Positions 1 to 15,366 are shown, counted from the stretch's first letter. The stretch is DNA of 64,000 bases from G965216255 sp965216255 (GCA_965216255.1 OZ244148.1:4712001-4776000); one strand, 5' to 3'. Made by a program: numbers and translations. The notes: generated by a model from the sequence alone, not told the origin.

Positions 1-881
1 TGGAATGCGATGCGCTGCCTAATCCGGGATCTTAAGCGTACGTGCCGGGCGCACAAGATCTCAGGGTGGCGCAAAGGCATGTCTTGGAATAGGCAAGTGC
101 GACGGACATTCAATCGGGTGCGCACGCGCCGGCAGTGGCGAGACCCATCGAGGGTGAAGAGCTATCTAAGTATGTGCCGCCAAGTTGTGCAGAAGGCGGA
201 GTGCATACTGAAGGTTTTAGAGCGGCGCGGGATTGCGTACGAGGAGATACCGCGCTATTTGCGGCATGCCAAGCGGCAAATAGACCAGGTAGAGCGCCGA
301 TTGATCAAGGGGGAAGTGATTGCGCACGGTGAGAAGGTCTTCTCGGTCCATGAGGAGCGCACGCGCTGGATTAGCAAGGGCAAGGCAGGCGTGGTGGCGG
401 AACTGGGGGTGCCGGTATGCGTGCTGGAAGATCAATACCAGTTCATTCTGCGCCACCACATCCTGTGGGAAGCAGGAGTCCAGGACATGATCGTGCCCTT
501 CCTTACGGAGGCGAAGAAGCACTATCCGACACTCCGCTCGTGCAGTCTGGACAGGGGGTTTTACACGCCGAAGAATCGGGAGCAGCTGGACCGGCTACTC
601 GATTTGAACGTCATGCCCAAGAAGGGCCGGCGCACTCAGGAGGATCTGAAGAGGGAGACGGCAGAAGCCTTTGTGGACGCCAGCATCCGGCGATAGAGTC
701 GGCCACGGGCAATTTGAATCACCGCGGGCTGGGGCTGGTGCGCACGCACGGTGCCAGAGGGTTTGCCTGGACGGTGGCCCTGGTGATGGTAGCGGCCAAC
801 GTACACCGAATCGGTCCATTGCTGAAGAAGCAGGAAGAAAGGCGACGGCACCGGCATAGAGCCCACAGCCGAGCGGCGTAG
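1..881 (+). pseudogene. ISNCY-family transposase, 5'-truncated and frameshifted
   Basis: The translation aligns along its length with the intact ISNCY transposase at 38013-39446. It begins inside the protein at the equivalent of about residue 185 because the window starts there. Shared blocks include the HARRIS-like stretch RWISKGKAGV, the segment around DQYQFILRHHILW, and SLDRGFYTPKNR, the last probably carrying a catalytic Asp. The reading frame breaks near 685-696; the remainder continues in another frame to 881 and ends in a basic tail (RHRAHSRAA) like that of the intact copy. It is therefore a second, diverged and inactive copy rather than a recent duplicate. Whether the 5' part is complete outside the window cannot be seen. 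Confidence 0.85.
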
Positions 882-1251
882 GCCCGCTCGCGCGGCCGCA
901 TGGGAGTAAGGCTTTCCCTCCTTCACAAGAGGAGAGCGCCTACCTGTCTCGTTGTCCCATAGATTCGGGGCATACCACCGCCGATCAGTGGTTGGTAAGC
1001 TCGAAATTCGGAGCTGGCTCGCTATGCCCTTTCCCCCTCCATGCAGGCCCCGCTACCCACCGAATAGCAGCCCCCCAAACCGCATTTCACCAAAAAGCCT
1101 GCTTTTTCTGGCAAGCACTACCTATCTTGCGTGGGAATCGAGGCTAGGTGTACTGGCGATCAAGACGTCGATCCGCGGAAAGCTCAGGATGAGCAAACCA
1201 TTCGCGTACAGGCTCTAGTCACATTGGTTACGTGAAGCCCCGCACGCAAAT
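882..1251. other. Intergenic stretch without a recognisable gene
   Basis: The stretch lies between the ISNCY remnant and the subtilase gene. A short open frame at 952-1218 is rich in Pro, Ser and Arg and resembles no family I know. The stretch probably holds the right end of the ISNCY element and the promoter of the subtilase, but I could not fix either. Confidence 0.5.
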
Positions 1252-4200
1252 ATGATAGAATTCCGACTGAGCCGCGCCTTCCAATTGAGTCTATTGGCCG
1301 TACCATGCGCTGTCGCGCCAGCACAGCCTTCGCGTTCGGTCGCTCATTATAGTCCGGGCCTCGTGTGGGTGCAGTTCGAAGAGGGAACTTCGATATCTCC
1401 GGGTGCCGGAAAGACGGGTCTTGCTGCTTTTGATCAGGAAGCGGAGCGTTTTGGCGTATCTCTGGTCGAGAGGACCTTTTTTTTCGTAGACCGCGTTGCG
1501 GAAACGAGAGAAATTGCAGAAAGCACGAGGAAGCTGCAGCGCATCTATACGGTGCATCATGATGAAGCGTTTGACTCGGGGCGCGTAGCCGCGGCGCTGA
1601 CCCGGGACCCCAGTGTGGTCTATGCGGAGCCTCACTTTGTTCGTGAGCCTATGTGGGATACTCCTGCGGCAAAAGAGAAGGATCGGGCACGTCGCGAAGC
1701 ACCCAATGACCCGTTATATGCTCAAGCTCCGTATATGGACCGCATGCGGATGGCCGATGCATGGGACGTAGTCAAGGGTGAGCAGGGTGATGTTGTGATT
1801 GCCGTCGTGGAAATGGGGGCAGATACTGATCACGAGGACCTTCGGGGTGCGCTGTGGACGAATGCGGGTGAAATTCCAGGCAATGGCGTAGACGATGACG
1901 GTAACGGATTCGTGGACGACATGCACGGATGGAATTTCGAGACGAATTCGCCGATTGCTTCAGGCGACAATCACGACACTAATCCTTACTTCATAGCCCA
2001 TGCTGCGGCCGTAGGCGGCTCGGCCGCGGCCGTGGTGGACAACGGAATCGGGCTGGCAGGCACAAGCTGGAATGCCAGGCTCATGCCTGTTGCCGGATAC
2101 GGAGTGGGAATAGCGTATGCAGCGCTGAACGGAGCAAGTATCATCAACGCAAGCTACGGCGGCTACGGGTACACCCACACGGAGAAACAAATTATTCAGT
2201 CCGCACTGGACGAAGGGGCACTGGTAGTAGCTGCGGCCGGCAACGCAAGCATAAACTCAGACAAGACTCCCTCTTATCCCGGCAGTTTCGGCATCGAGCT
2301 CGGCGTTGGCGGTACGCTGGCGGAATCGGATGTGAACTACTACAATTTCGGGCGGAGCGTCAATGTATTTGCGGCTGGGAGAAATGTAGTCGTACCTGTC
2401 CCCGGAAACGATTACGGAAGGGAATTTGGTACATCCTTTGCTGCGCCGCTTGTTGCCGGGATTGCGGCTTTGGTGAAGACGGCGAATCCGGACTTCACAC
2501 CCTACCAGGTGCGCGAGCAGGTGCGCCTTACGGCTGACAATATTGAAGCGGACAATGATGCCGCACTGACGGGTCTTCTGGGCAGCGGGCGCGTCAACGC
2601 GTACCGAGCCGTTACGGAGAGTGGTTTTCCGGCCATACGCATGACCGAGTACCAGCTTGTTGGGGGCGACCGCGCGCTGCAAAGCGGTGAGTCAGCGGAA
2701 ATCGCCGCTAAGTTTGTAAATTATCTGTCCGATACAGAGAACCTGACGATTGAGTGGTTCTCGGACGAGGAATTCGTGGAGTTTGAGAATGGGCCCGTCA
2801 GCATTGGCGTCCTCAGAGCGGAGGAGGGCGCCGACATCAGAACCAGGTTCAAGTTGGCAGAGGATACTCCGTACCGGGCGCGGTTTTTTGTGTCTGCCCG
2901 TTCACGAGATGGATCGTACGATGATGCGCCCGATATCGTGCGGCTAATAGCCAACGAAGGCAAGACGTATGAACATATGTCGGGCGCAATGGGGTTTCCT
3001 GTTACGACCGAAGGAAATCTTGGCTTTCTCGATACGCGCATACATGAATTTCGTAGTGATGGCATCTGGGTACGCGATGCCAACGGCCAGAGGCGGCCAG
3101 TCATGTGGGAGGGTGGTCTCCTCGTTGCCAGCGGGCCGGATGCTGTGTCCGACTGCCTGTCGTCTGACGAATTGCGATATAACCCCAATCCTCAGCATAT
3201 GGACTTGGTCCCGAAGAGAGGAGTTACGCTGGAGGTGCGTGAGCCCGGGCATCTGGTAGCGCAGGAGGCCAGGATGGAATTAGTGGATGCCGGTGCAGCC
3301 AATCCAATCGGCGTAGAAGTTCTTCAGGAGAGTTTTGTCGACACTGCCACAGAGAACGAGGACTTTGCAATTCTTCGGTACACGCTGAGGAATCCCACGG
3401 ATCGTGAGATGACCAATATCCATGTGGGTCTCATGTTCAATTGGAGGGTAAGCTCAAGCCGAGACGGGGATCATGTCGGCTTCGATGCAACCAGAAACCT
3501 CGGCATTCAGCAGAACGCTGCCTCAAATCCTACCCTTGCGGTAGGCACAATGCCTCTTTCGGACAATGCGTCCGTGCACTACAAAGCCCTGCGATTCAGT
3601 GAATCGCGTACGGACAGGACGAAGTGGTCGTACTTGACGGGGGGGATCCAGAATCCGAGTTCCGGAGCTGATGACTGGATGCAGGTGATAGGGGCGGGCC
3701 CCTTCACTATAGACTCGGGGCAAGAAGTCCAGGTGGGCTTTGCCGTTGTCACCGGAAAGAGCCGCGAGGATCTTTTTCAGAATGCAGACAATGCCAAGGT
3801 GCTCTGGGAAAGCACCATCCGCCAGGCGCCTACGGCCCAGTTTATTCAGAATGTCGACGGTCCGGCCGTCGATGTATATCTGGACGATACGCAGATCCAG
3901 GACGACTGGACGTTCCAGTCTGCGACACACTTCGAAGCGCTCTCGCCGGGAGAGCACACAATCGATGTTGTTGCCGGAGGTGCGCCGGAGAATGCTCAGC
4001 CGCTGAGTTCCCTAACGATACACACGAGCTCGTCCACCCATTACCACGTACTGGCGCAAGGCAAGGGCGAGGATGTGGACATCGTGGCTGTGGAGAACGT
4101 GCGGAAGAGGCATGAGCCGGCCGAGATGGCAACATTCTATGTAACGCACGGCGCCAGGGACCTGCTGCCGGTAGACGTGCAGCTCCTGCAGCCGGGCGCT

Positions 4201-4764
4201 GAGAGTGTGCCGCTCCTCAACGATGCAGCATATGGCGCCTTTGGCGAATACGTGGCGGTAACCCCAGATTTGCACGATATCGAAGTTACGACCTCCGCCG
4301 ATGGCCTACGGGTCAATGTGTTCCAATTTGATTTGAGTGGCCTCGCACAACAAGCCTTCGTACTCAGTCTCTCCGGCTCCGGCACGTCGGCGCGCGAAGG
4401 CCTGACCATGATGGGCGTACAAACAGACGGAACGGTCTTCTACCCTTCGTCCGTGACGAGGAGCGGAAAACAAACCACGTTACCGGAAGAGTTCGCGTTG
4501 CACGGGAACTTCCCAAACCCATTCAACCCACACACGACGGTCCTGGTGGATTTGCCCGTCGCGGCACAGGTCAGCATCGCGGTGTTCGACGTGCTGGGCC
4601 GTCTCGTCCTGCGAACCTTGCCCGAGCAATTTGAAGCCGGTCACGGGCGGATGGTCAGAATCGACGCCGGGCAATTGGCATCCGGCGCCTATGCCTACCG
4701 CGTGCATACCACAACTAGCGCGGGGACCGAGGTGCGCGCGGGCCAAATGGTTATCGTAAAGTAA
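1252..4764 (+). CDS. Secreted subtilisin-like (S8) protein with T9SS sorting tail; catalytic Asp replaced by Glu
   Basis: The protein has 1170 residues: a signal peptide (about 1-25), an N-terminal prodomain (about 30-135, ending near VYAEPHF as in fervidolysin-type propeptides), an S8 domain (about 150-455), beta-rich domains, and a C-terminal Por/T9SS tail (about 1083-1170) with the typical GNFPNPFNP start and GQMVIVK end. The family is a serine endopeptidase with an Asp-His-Ser triad. Here the Asp motif reads AVVEMGAD, giving Glu at residue 187. The His motif is IAHAAAVGG (His250), while the oxyanion Asn331 (AAGN) and Ser395 (GTSFAAP) are normal. The insert DGNGFVDD suggests a calcium site. 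The protein is probably exported by the Sec pathway, moved across the outer membrane by type IX secretion and attached or released at the surface. The ATG at 1252 is directly followed by the signal peptide. Activity is uncertain because of the Asp to Glu change. Confidence 0.9.
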   Translation: MIEFRLSRAFQLSLLAVPCAVAPAQPSRSVAHYSPGLVWVQFEEGTSISPGAGKTGLAAFDQEAERFGVSLVERTFFFVDRVAETREIAESTRKLQRIYTVHHDEAFDSGRVAAALTRDPSVVYAEPHFVREPMWDTPAAKEKDRARREAPNDPLYAQAPYMDRMRMADAWDVVKGEQGDVVIAVVEMGADTDHEDLRGALWTNAGEIPGNGVDDDGNGFVDDMHGWNFETNSPIASGDNHDTNPYFIAHAAAVGGSAAAVVDNGIGLAGTSWNARLMPVAGYGVGIAYAALNGASIINASYGGYGYTHTEKQIIQSALDEGALVVAAAGNASINSDKTPSYPGSFGIELGVGGTLAESDVNYYNFGRSVNVFAAGRNVVVPVPGNDYGREFGTSFAAPLVAGIAALVKTANPDFTPYQVREQVRLTADNIEADNDAALTGLLGSGRVNAYRAVTESGFPAIRMTEYQLVGGDRALQSGESAEIAAKFVNYLSDTENLTIEWFSDEEFVEFENGPVSIGVLRAEEGADIRTRFKLAEDTPYRARFFVSARSRDGSYDDAPDIVRLIANEGKTYEHMSGAMGFPVTTEGNLGFLDTRIHEFRSDGIWVRDANGQRRPVMWEGGLLVASGPDAVSDCLSSDELRYNPNPQHMDLVPKRGVTLEVREPGHLVAQEARMELVDAGAANPIGVEVLQESFVDTATENEDFAILRYTLRNPTDREMTNIHVGLMFNWRVSSSRDGDHVGFDATRNLGIQQNAASNPTLAVGTMPLSDNASVHYKALRFSESRTDRTKWSYLTGGIQNPSSGADDWMQVIGAGPFTIDSGQEVQVGFAVVTGKSREDLFQNADNAKVLWESTIRQAPTAQFIQNVDGPAVDVYLDDTQIQDDWTFQSATHFEALSPGEHTIDVVAGGAPENAQPLSSLTIHTSSSTHYHVLAQGKGEDVDIVAVENVRKRHEPAEMATFYVTHGARDLLPVDVQLLQPGAESVPLLNDAAYGAFGEYVAVTPDLHDIEVTTSADGLRVNVFQFDLSGLAQQAFVLSLSGSGTSAREGLTMMGVQTDGTVFYPSSVTRSGKQTTLPEEFALHGNFPNPFNPHTTVLVDLPVAAQVSIAVFDVLGRLVLRTLPEQFEAGHGRMVRIDAGQLASGAYAYRVHTTTSAGTEVRAGQMVIVK

Positions 4765-5137
4765 ATGGGCGAGCGCCAGAGAATCCTGCTGAGCTGTCAT
4801 GTGCCACGTTCCCACGCCAGATCTGACATCGCATTAACGCCCGAGTTTCCATTCGGAGAGTCCGAGTTACCGCTCTATCTGCTTATTGTCTCCAGACATT
4901 CCTGGTCGGCTGCATTTGGTTCGTGAGTGGCAACACAGGTCATTGGCGTCATTAGCCTGGCAACGTCCATAGATCGCCCTTTTCCGGCACGCCTGTTTGA
5001 GCTGATTACGGTTAAGAACAGGCACTGATGGCCAGGTCAGTAGCCTTTTTGACCAGGTTTTAACCTGAACAGGTCGTTCTGTACCCAGGTATTGTACTGT
5101 TTATACTGCGTCTAGTATATCGGCAGTGTAATCCCTG
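4765..5137. other. Intergenic stretch; one short perfect palindrome
   Basis: No gene is recognisable. At 5054-5067 there is a perfect inverted repeat, CAGGTT-TT-AACCTG, set in a locally AT-richer region. With only two central bases it fits a protein-binding operator better than a hairpin, but no adjacent intact gene would explain it. Confidence 0.4.
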
Positions 5138-5236
5138 ATGGCAGCGGCGTTCTACGCCCTGGTCGCAGCCATATTGCACACCCAAGGCTTGTTGCCGGAG
5201 GGAATGGACCCGGTGCAGGCACTGTTGCGGCGTATG
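5138..5236 (+). pseudogene. Fragment of an Nramp-related transporter gene
   Basis: Thirty-three codons read MAAAFYALVAAILHTQGLLP and onward (EGMDPVQALLRRM). They match, almost residue for residue, the segment TASFYALGAAILHTQGLLPE of the Nramp-related transporter at 62767-64000 (bases about 63595-63700). A stop lies just upstream (TAA near 5128) and the similarity fades after about 5236. It is therefore a scrap of a paralogous or formerly duplicated transporter gene, not a functional unit. The neighbours are IS66 and IS110 remnants, so it was probably carried or left here by transposon-mediated rearrangement. Confidence 0.75.
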
Positions 5237-5350
5237 CGTCCGGTGAAGTACAGGTCAGCGGCAGCTGCGGGTGTGCCGTTGGGTCCGAGGCGTAGATGGA
5301 GGCAGTAAGCGGTTGGGCTTGCCGAGTCCGGAGCACCCGGTGCTTGGCTG

Positions 5351-5560
5351 CTATGCAGCCGTGCCTTTGGCAGCTTTCCGTGCCTTCTGCCAATGATGAG
5401 GCAAGAGGTCAGCTACGCGCCTGGCCGGATGCGTCGGGATGCGCTCGAACACGTCGGCAAGCCAGGCCTGGGGATTTACTCCGTGCAGCTTGCACGTGCC
5501 GAGAAGAGAATAGACCACCGCCTGCCCGCTGGGCTGCCGCATGCGAACCCGCAAACAGAT
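5351..5560 (-). pseudogene. IS66-family transposase, C-terminal fragment
   Basis: The minus-strand translation contains YSLLGTCKLHGVNPQAWLAD followed by VFERIPTHPARRVADLLPHHW, the characteristic C-terminal end of IS66 TnpC transposases (leucine-rich segment, then D-L-L-P-x-x-W). Only about 65 residues of a protein that is normally around 500 remain. The rest of the gene and both ends of the element are missing, so it is an inactive relic. Confidence 0.8.
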
Positions 5561-5684
5561 CTTATAGTAGGACTGCTCCGGCTGGGCGAGCTACTTTAGC
5601 TCGTCTATCCATCACCCAAACCGGAACAGCCTCACACAAAAATACACCCAACCTTTCACTTTAGCCTCCTCGCTGTTTGTCGGC

Positions 5685-5810
5685 ATGGACAAGCACAAGA
5701 AGAGCATTGCGCTCTGCGTATACGACAGCAGCGCGGGTGAGGTAGTCGACGAGCGGCAGTTGCCGAATGATATGCCGAAGATCCGCAAGTATATAGTGTC
5801 TGGCCGAAAA
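5685..5810 (+). pseudogene. IS110-family transposase, N-terminal fragment
   Basis: The translation FVGMDKHKKSIALCVYD matches the start of the DEDD domain of IS110 transposases (G-x-D-x-H-K); similarity continues to about KIRKYI and is then lost. About 130 bp further on lies the left end of an IS256-type element. A C-terminal IS110 fragment (24172-24772) abuts the far end of the second IS256 copy, so the two pieces may come from one interrupted IS110. Confidence 0.75.
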
Positions 5811-5937
5811 TGCCTTCTGGCTTGTGGAGGGCTCCAGCAGGGCATTTCAGGGGCAATTTTCGGGATTGTCGGAGTCTGACGGACCTAGGTGAAGGCACTC
5901 AGAACCCGGTTTCCATGCCGCAGAGTGCATGCACATG

Positions 5938-7344
5938 CGGAGAAACTGTCATATCTTGGGTCTGTAGAATGCCGCGGCATAGGATTGGGGAATTAGAATT
6001 AGGCGGCCTGTTTGTCTACTTCTACGCGGTACTCGTGTGGGGTTGTTTCCAACACAAGGATGAGCAGCTGCGATCCAGTCAGCCTCCGCCAGCGTTTCTG
6101 CGCTTCCCGGGTCAGCTTGTAAACCATCATCAGTGTCGCGTCCCGGCTGCCGCATCCCTTGGTTTGCCGTGTACGTTTTCCTGCGGTCGCAAACGTGGAC
6201 TCAATGGGATTCGAAGTCCGAAGATGAACCCAGTGTTCGGGCGGGAACTGGTAGAAGGTTAAGAGCTCCTCTTGATCCTTGCGCAGACAGGTGAGCGCCT
6301 TCTCGTAGGCGCCTCCGAAGAGATCCTCGAAGGTATCGAGTGCCTTCAGGGCATCCTTCCTGGACGGTGCCGTATAGATGCCACGGAGCCTCTCTTTCGC
6401 AGACCCCTGCAGCTTCTTGGGTAGCTTACCCGGCACGTTGGCTGTCTTGTGCACCCAGCATCGCTGTTGTAGCGTGGAAGCGTATACTTCATCCAACGCA
6501 GCCCAGAAGCCCAGGCCTACGTCTGCTGTGGCCACCTTAGGCGCTACGTCCAAGCCTCGTTGTTTGATATTCAGCAATAGCTCCTTCCAGGACAGCCTGC
6601 TTTCCCGCTCTGCGTCCAGAAGTCCTACGAGTTCTTTGCTTCCATCAGGCGGAACTCCAATAATAACAAGCATACACGGGCGCTCGTTTCCCATGCGGAC
6701 ATGGAAGTACAGCCCGTCAGCCCAGAGGTAAACATACCGCTTGCCCGCGGGGTCCCGATTGTTCCATTGCCGGTATTCCTCTAGCCAGGCCCCCTTGAGT
6801 CGGCTGATCGACGATGGCGATAGGTTGCCAGCTTGCGGCCCAAGTATGGCCTCCAGGGCCAGAGGAAAGTCGTTGGTCGAAACTCCCCGCAGGTACAAGG
6901 CCGGAATGAGTGCATCTATCGACAGACTGCGGCGCATATAGCGCGGCAGTATGGCGCTGGTGAAGGTATGCCCTGTTCGAGGGTCACGGACATGGGGCCG
7001 CTGGATCGCTAGCGGGCCCGCACCCGTGAGGATTTCTCTCTGCGGCTGGTGGCCATTGCGTTTGACGACTCGGTGGCCGTGCTCATTCCGCAGGTGTGCA
7101 TAGGCCTTCACGTAGTCGTCGGCTTCCCGCTCGAGCGCTGCCTGAAGCATGCGCCGGGCAGAGCTGCGCACCAAGTCATCCAGGGTGCTGAGTGCCTCCT
7201 CGCGGGTAAGGAGTGAGTGTACGTTGGATTCTGTTGGGTCTGTTATACGATGTAGTCCGGATATGCCCGTCTAGGGCGATTGATGGGTACTCCACAAAGA
7301 TACGCCGCGACATTCTACAGACCCAAGATATGACAGTTTCTCCG
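5938..7344 (-). mobile_element. IS256-type insertion sequence, copy 1
   Basis: The terminal inverted repeats begin CGGAGAAACTGTCATATC on the left (5938) and end with the exact complement on the right (7344). They match for about 34 bases, then continue with one mismatch to about base 39. The element is about 1.4 kb and holds one minus-strand transposase gene. The flanks (…GCACATG on the left, CTATCCAAC on the right) do not form an obvious 8-9-bp target duplication. The right flank is an IS3-type transposase fragment that starts exactly at the element edge, so copy 1 either inserted into that IS3 or joined it by recombination. Confidence 0.85.
5999..7174 (-). CDS. IS256-family (Mutator-like) transposase
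   Basis: The protein has 391 residues from a GTG start (MVRSSARRMLQ). The family's DDE residues are visible: Asp in YLWADGLYF, Asp in ATADVGLGFW and Glu in TSNPIESTFA, with the usual CWVHK motif between the last two. Compared with copy 2, the natural ATG (which should encode MTDPTESN) reads ATA here, so translation would need the downstream GTG and would lose about 20 residues. Relative to copy 2 it also lacks about six residues near position 85 and has one extra residue at GVSTNDF. The frame is otherwise intact, so activity is possible but doubtful. Confidence 0.85.
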   Translation of the reverse strand: MVRSSARRMLQAALEREADDYVKAYAHLRNEHGHRVVKRNGHQPQREILTGAGPLAIQRPHVRDPRTGHTFTSAILPRYMRRSLSIDALIPALYLRGVSTNDFPLALEAILGPQAGNLSPSSISRLKGAWLEEYRQWNNRDPAGKRYVYLWADGLYFHVRMGNERPCMLVIIGVPPDGSKELVGLLDAERESRLSWKELLLNIKQRGLDVAPKVATADVGLGFWAALDEVYASTLQQRCWVHKTANVPGKLPKKLQGSAKERLRGIYTAPSRKDALKALDTFEDLFGGAYEKALTCLRKDQEELLTFYQFPPEHWVHLRTSNPIESTFATAGKRTRQTKGCGSRDATLMMVYKLTREAQKRWRRLTGSQLLILVLETTPHEYRVEVDKQAA

Positions 7345-7806
7345 CTATCCAACACACAAGACGCGAGTGTCTGCGAGGAGACCTATAAGGACGCACTCAC
7401 GATCAGCCAGCCCGAGATCTTCCACTCGGACCAAGGGTCACAGTATACCAGTGAAGAGATGACATCGCTGTCGAAACGTGCCGGCATCCGGATTTCGATG
7501 TGTGGTCGTGGCCGGTGCTACGACCACATTCTGATTGAGCGACTGTGGCGCAGCGTCAAGTACGAGGAGGTCTACCTCAACGAATACGCGAACCTGCGGC
7601 AGGCACGGCAGCGCCTGGGAGGCTACATTAGCTTCTACAACCACAGTCGTCCGCACCAGAGCCTTCGGTACCGAACCCCATCCGAAGTCTATCACGGCCA
7701 TTCAGGACCCCACCCAGCGATGGCTATAACCCACACGACAACCACATGCCCACTGGGACCAACATGTCCCGCCATCACCCACAACCCTAGCAGTTATCTA
7801 TCTTAA
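7345..7806 (+). pseudogene. IS3-family transposase (OrfB), C-terminal fragment
   Basis: Beginning exactly at the IS256 edge, the translation reads SNTQDASVCEETYKDAL and then the IS3 integrase core: HSDQGSQYTS, a middle GRGRCYDHILIERLWRS with the catalytic Glu, and SFYNHSRPHQSL near the end. These are the second and third parts of the rve/DDE domain of IS3-group OrfB. The N-terminal half and orfA are absent, and the usual Asp-Asn pair in the RW(L/C)DN stretch has changed to CYDH. It is a truncated relic. Confidence 0.85.
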
Positions 7807-8035
7807 ATCAAGCGAAATCCTGTCCAACGATTGGGGTACACATCACAGTAATCTAGTCCGCCATAGTATATTCTGCCATTATAGGAAAGGGTTTGCGCCT
7901 CAAAAACGGAACGAACGGTCGGCAGGGCACCTTACATGCTGCCTGAGATCACCACGCACTAACAAGGGTGGAACCCCGCCTCAGAATCGCAGCGGATCGT
8001 GCCTGATCGCATTCAAGTACGATCCAGGGCGATTT

Positions 8036-8287
8036 TTGCGTTGGCCAGATAACACTAATTATCTAGGGACGCAGAAGCCGGGATATCCGTCGCTCACGCT
8101 CGTCAGCATCCGGCGCATCGTTCGCGGCTGTGCTGCCGGCGCCGGGCTTCAGGGCCGCTACAGCGCGCACAGCCGCCGGTGGGTAGCCGCCCAGTCACCC
8201 ATAGAGCACGCGGCCACGCTGCAGGAGGCGCAACTGTCCGGCCGCTGCCTCAGGTACGCTAACAACCAACCCCATAGCCCGCTCTAG
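8036..8287 (+). pseudogene. Tyrosine recombinase (phage integrase family) C-terminal remnant
   Basis: The translation includes SLTLVSIRRIVRGCAAGAGL, then RYSAHSRRWVAAQSPIEHAA and LQEAQLSGRC. This follows the C-terminal catalytic region of tyrosine recombinases, in which H-S-x-R and a later G-R-W precede the tyrosine. The expected Trp after GR is Cys, the nucleophilic Tyr segment is not convincing, and no N-terminal core-binding domain is present. The remnant sits just upstream of hsdM. Integrase genes next to type I restriction systems are common, so it may be what remains of the enzyme that brought the island in. Confidence 0.6.
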
Positions 8288-8435
8288 CTGCTTTTGCATA
8301 CAGAACTCAGCCCACCGAGCGGGCCGGGACTCTCTACGAGAGGGCAACCTACCTCGACGAGGTGTACGGCGGCACGACACATGTTGTATTTTGGCTGTGA
8401 TTCGGCTCCGGGAGTTCGTCCAGGACGATGGGAGA

Positions 8436-9991
<1,556 letters not shown>

Positions 9992-9995
<4 letters not shown>

Positions 9996-10405
9996 GCAAT
10001 TCCGACGAACGGCGCTGGCAGCAGCGGCTCGACAACTTCGGGACGGCTCTCGCACAACTGGCGAACGCCTGCGAACGCGAGCGGTACGACGACCTGGAGC
10101 GGGCCGGCCTGATCAAGACGTTCGAGTTCTGTTTCGAGTTGTCTTGGAACGTTCTCAAGGACCTGCTCTTCTATGAGGGGCATGAAGTGAAGGTGCCACG
10201 CGCGGTGATCCGCAAGAGCTTTGAGGTCGATTACATTGACGAGAGTGATTGTGAGACCCTGCTCGACGCCCTGGATAAGCGCAACCTGTTGAGCCACACG
10301 TACTGGAGCGACGTGGCTCGGGAAGCCGAAGCCCTGATCAAGGGACGCTACTGCCCTGCCCTGCTGCGACTCAGCCGGACTCTGGACGCCATGCGGACGC
10401 TATGA
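9992..10405 (+). CDS. HI0074-type HEPN-like protein, nucleotidyltransferase partner
   Basis: This 137-residue all-helical protein matches the HI0074/TIGR01987 family (FCFELSWNVLKDLLFYEG, then KRNLLSHTY). Family members pair with minimal nucleotidyltransferases, and many such HEPN-MNT pairs act as toxin-antitoxin modules. R97-x4-H102 followed by Y104 resembles the HEPN RNase motif, which the partner MNT enzyme can silence by adenylylating the tyrosine in related systems. The gene starts with GTG inside the last codons of hsdM and overlaps the MNT gene by four bases. Its place inside a type I restriction operon suggests stabilisation or control of the system; whether it is toxic here is unknown. 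Confidence 0.9.
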
Positions 10406-10749
10406 CGAGCGGTCTCAAGGACGTGCACCGTGAGGCAATCATCGCCGTGATCGCGGCCAATGATCGCGTGGAGCGGGCCGTATTGTTCGGATCCAGGGCG
10501 ACCGGAACGAACACCGTGTCGTCCGACGTGGACATCGCGCTGTTCGGCAACCAGCTGACACTGACGGATCAGGCCCGTCTCGTGGCCGCGTTGGACGAGA
10601 TTCCGATGGCGCAGTCGGTCGATCTGATTCTGTACGACTCGATACGTAACCGAACGCTACAGGAACACATTCGGAACCACGGCATCGAGTGGTTCGCACG
10701 ACCGGCTCGCGACGGAGGATGCGAGACCTCGCCAGAATCTGCTTGTTAG
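10402..10749 (+). CDS. Minimal nucleotidyltransferase (MNT) domain protein
   Basis: A 115-residue protein with the nucleotidyltransferase signature GSRATGTNTVSSDVDIALFG: Gly-Ser at 30-31 and the Asp-x-Asp metal ligands about ten residues later, plus a third acidic residue in SVDLILYD. This is the GS-x10-DxD core of pol-beta-type MNT proteins. The partner is the HEPN-like protein encoded directly upstream with a 4-bp overlap. In studied pairs the MNT protein transfers AMP to the HEPN tyrosine and acts as antitoxin; applying that here is inference. The stop (10749) is followed in the same frame, with no further stop, by the hsdS reading frame. Confidence 0.9.
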   Translation: MTSGLKDVHREAIIAVIAANDRVERAVLFGSRATGTNTVSSDVDIALFGNQLTLTDQARLVAALDEIPMAQSVDLILYDSIRNRTLQEHIRNHGIEWFARPARDGGCETSPESAC

Positions 10750-10764
10750 TGGCTCCGTTGCACT

Positions 10765-15164
<4,400 letters not shown>

Positions 15165-15167
15165 CAC

Positions 15168-15205
15168 CGGGTCGGTCGGGGTAGCACGGATCGGACGCCG
15201 ACCCG
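15168..15205 (+). terminator. Possible stem-loop after hsdR
   Basis: CGGGTCGG at 15168-15175 pairs with CCGACCCG at 15198-15205 across a 22-base loop, just after the hsdR stop. No T-tract follows, so it may be a weak or Rho-assisted terminator, or chance in GC-rich DNA. Confidence 0.3.
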
Positions 15206-15316
15206 ACGCTCGACCGTAACCTTACCATACTCAGGCTGCCACCAACACATCTTCAGAGCTCGCTCTGACGACCGTTTTCAGAGGAGCCCCTGAATGAGTC
15301 CGCGTCTTACACACGT

Positions 15317-15342
15317 TTGTCATAATTTGCTTTCTTTATAAT
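15317..15342 (+). promoter_or_regulatory. Possible promoter of parA
   Basis: An abrupt AT-rich stretch precedes parA. TTGTCA (15317-15322) and TATAAT (15337-15342) resemble -35 and -10 boxes, but the 14-base spacer is shorter than the usual 16-18, and Bacteroidota-type promoters differ from this consensus. The location between two operons supports a promoter here. Confidence 0.35.
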
Positions 15343-15366
15343 AACATTCTTTGTTTATTAGCTCAC

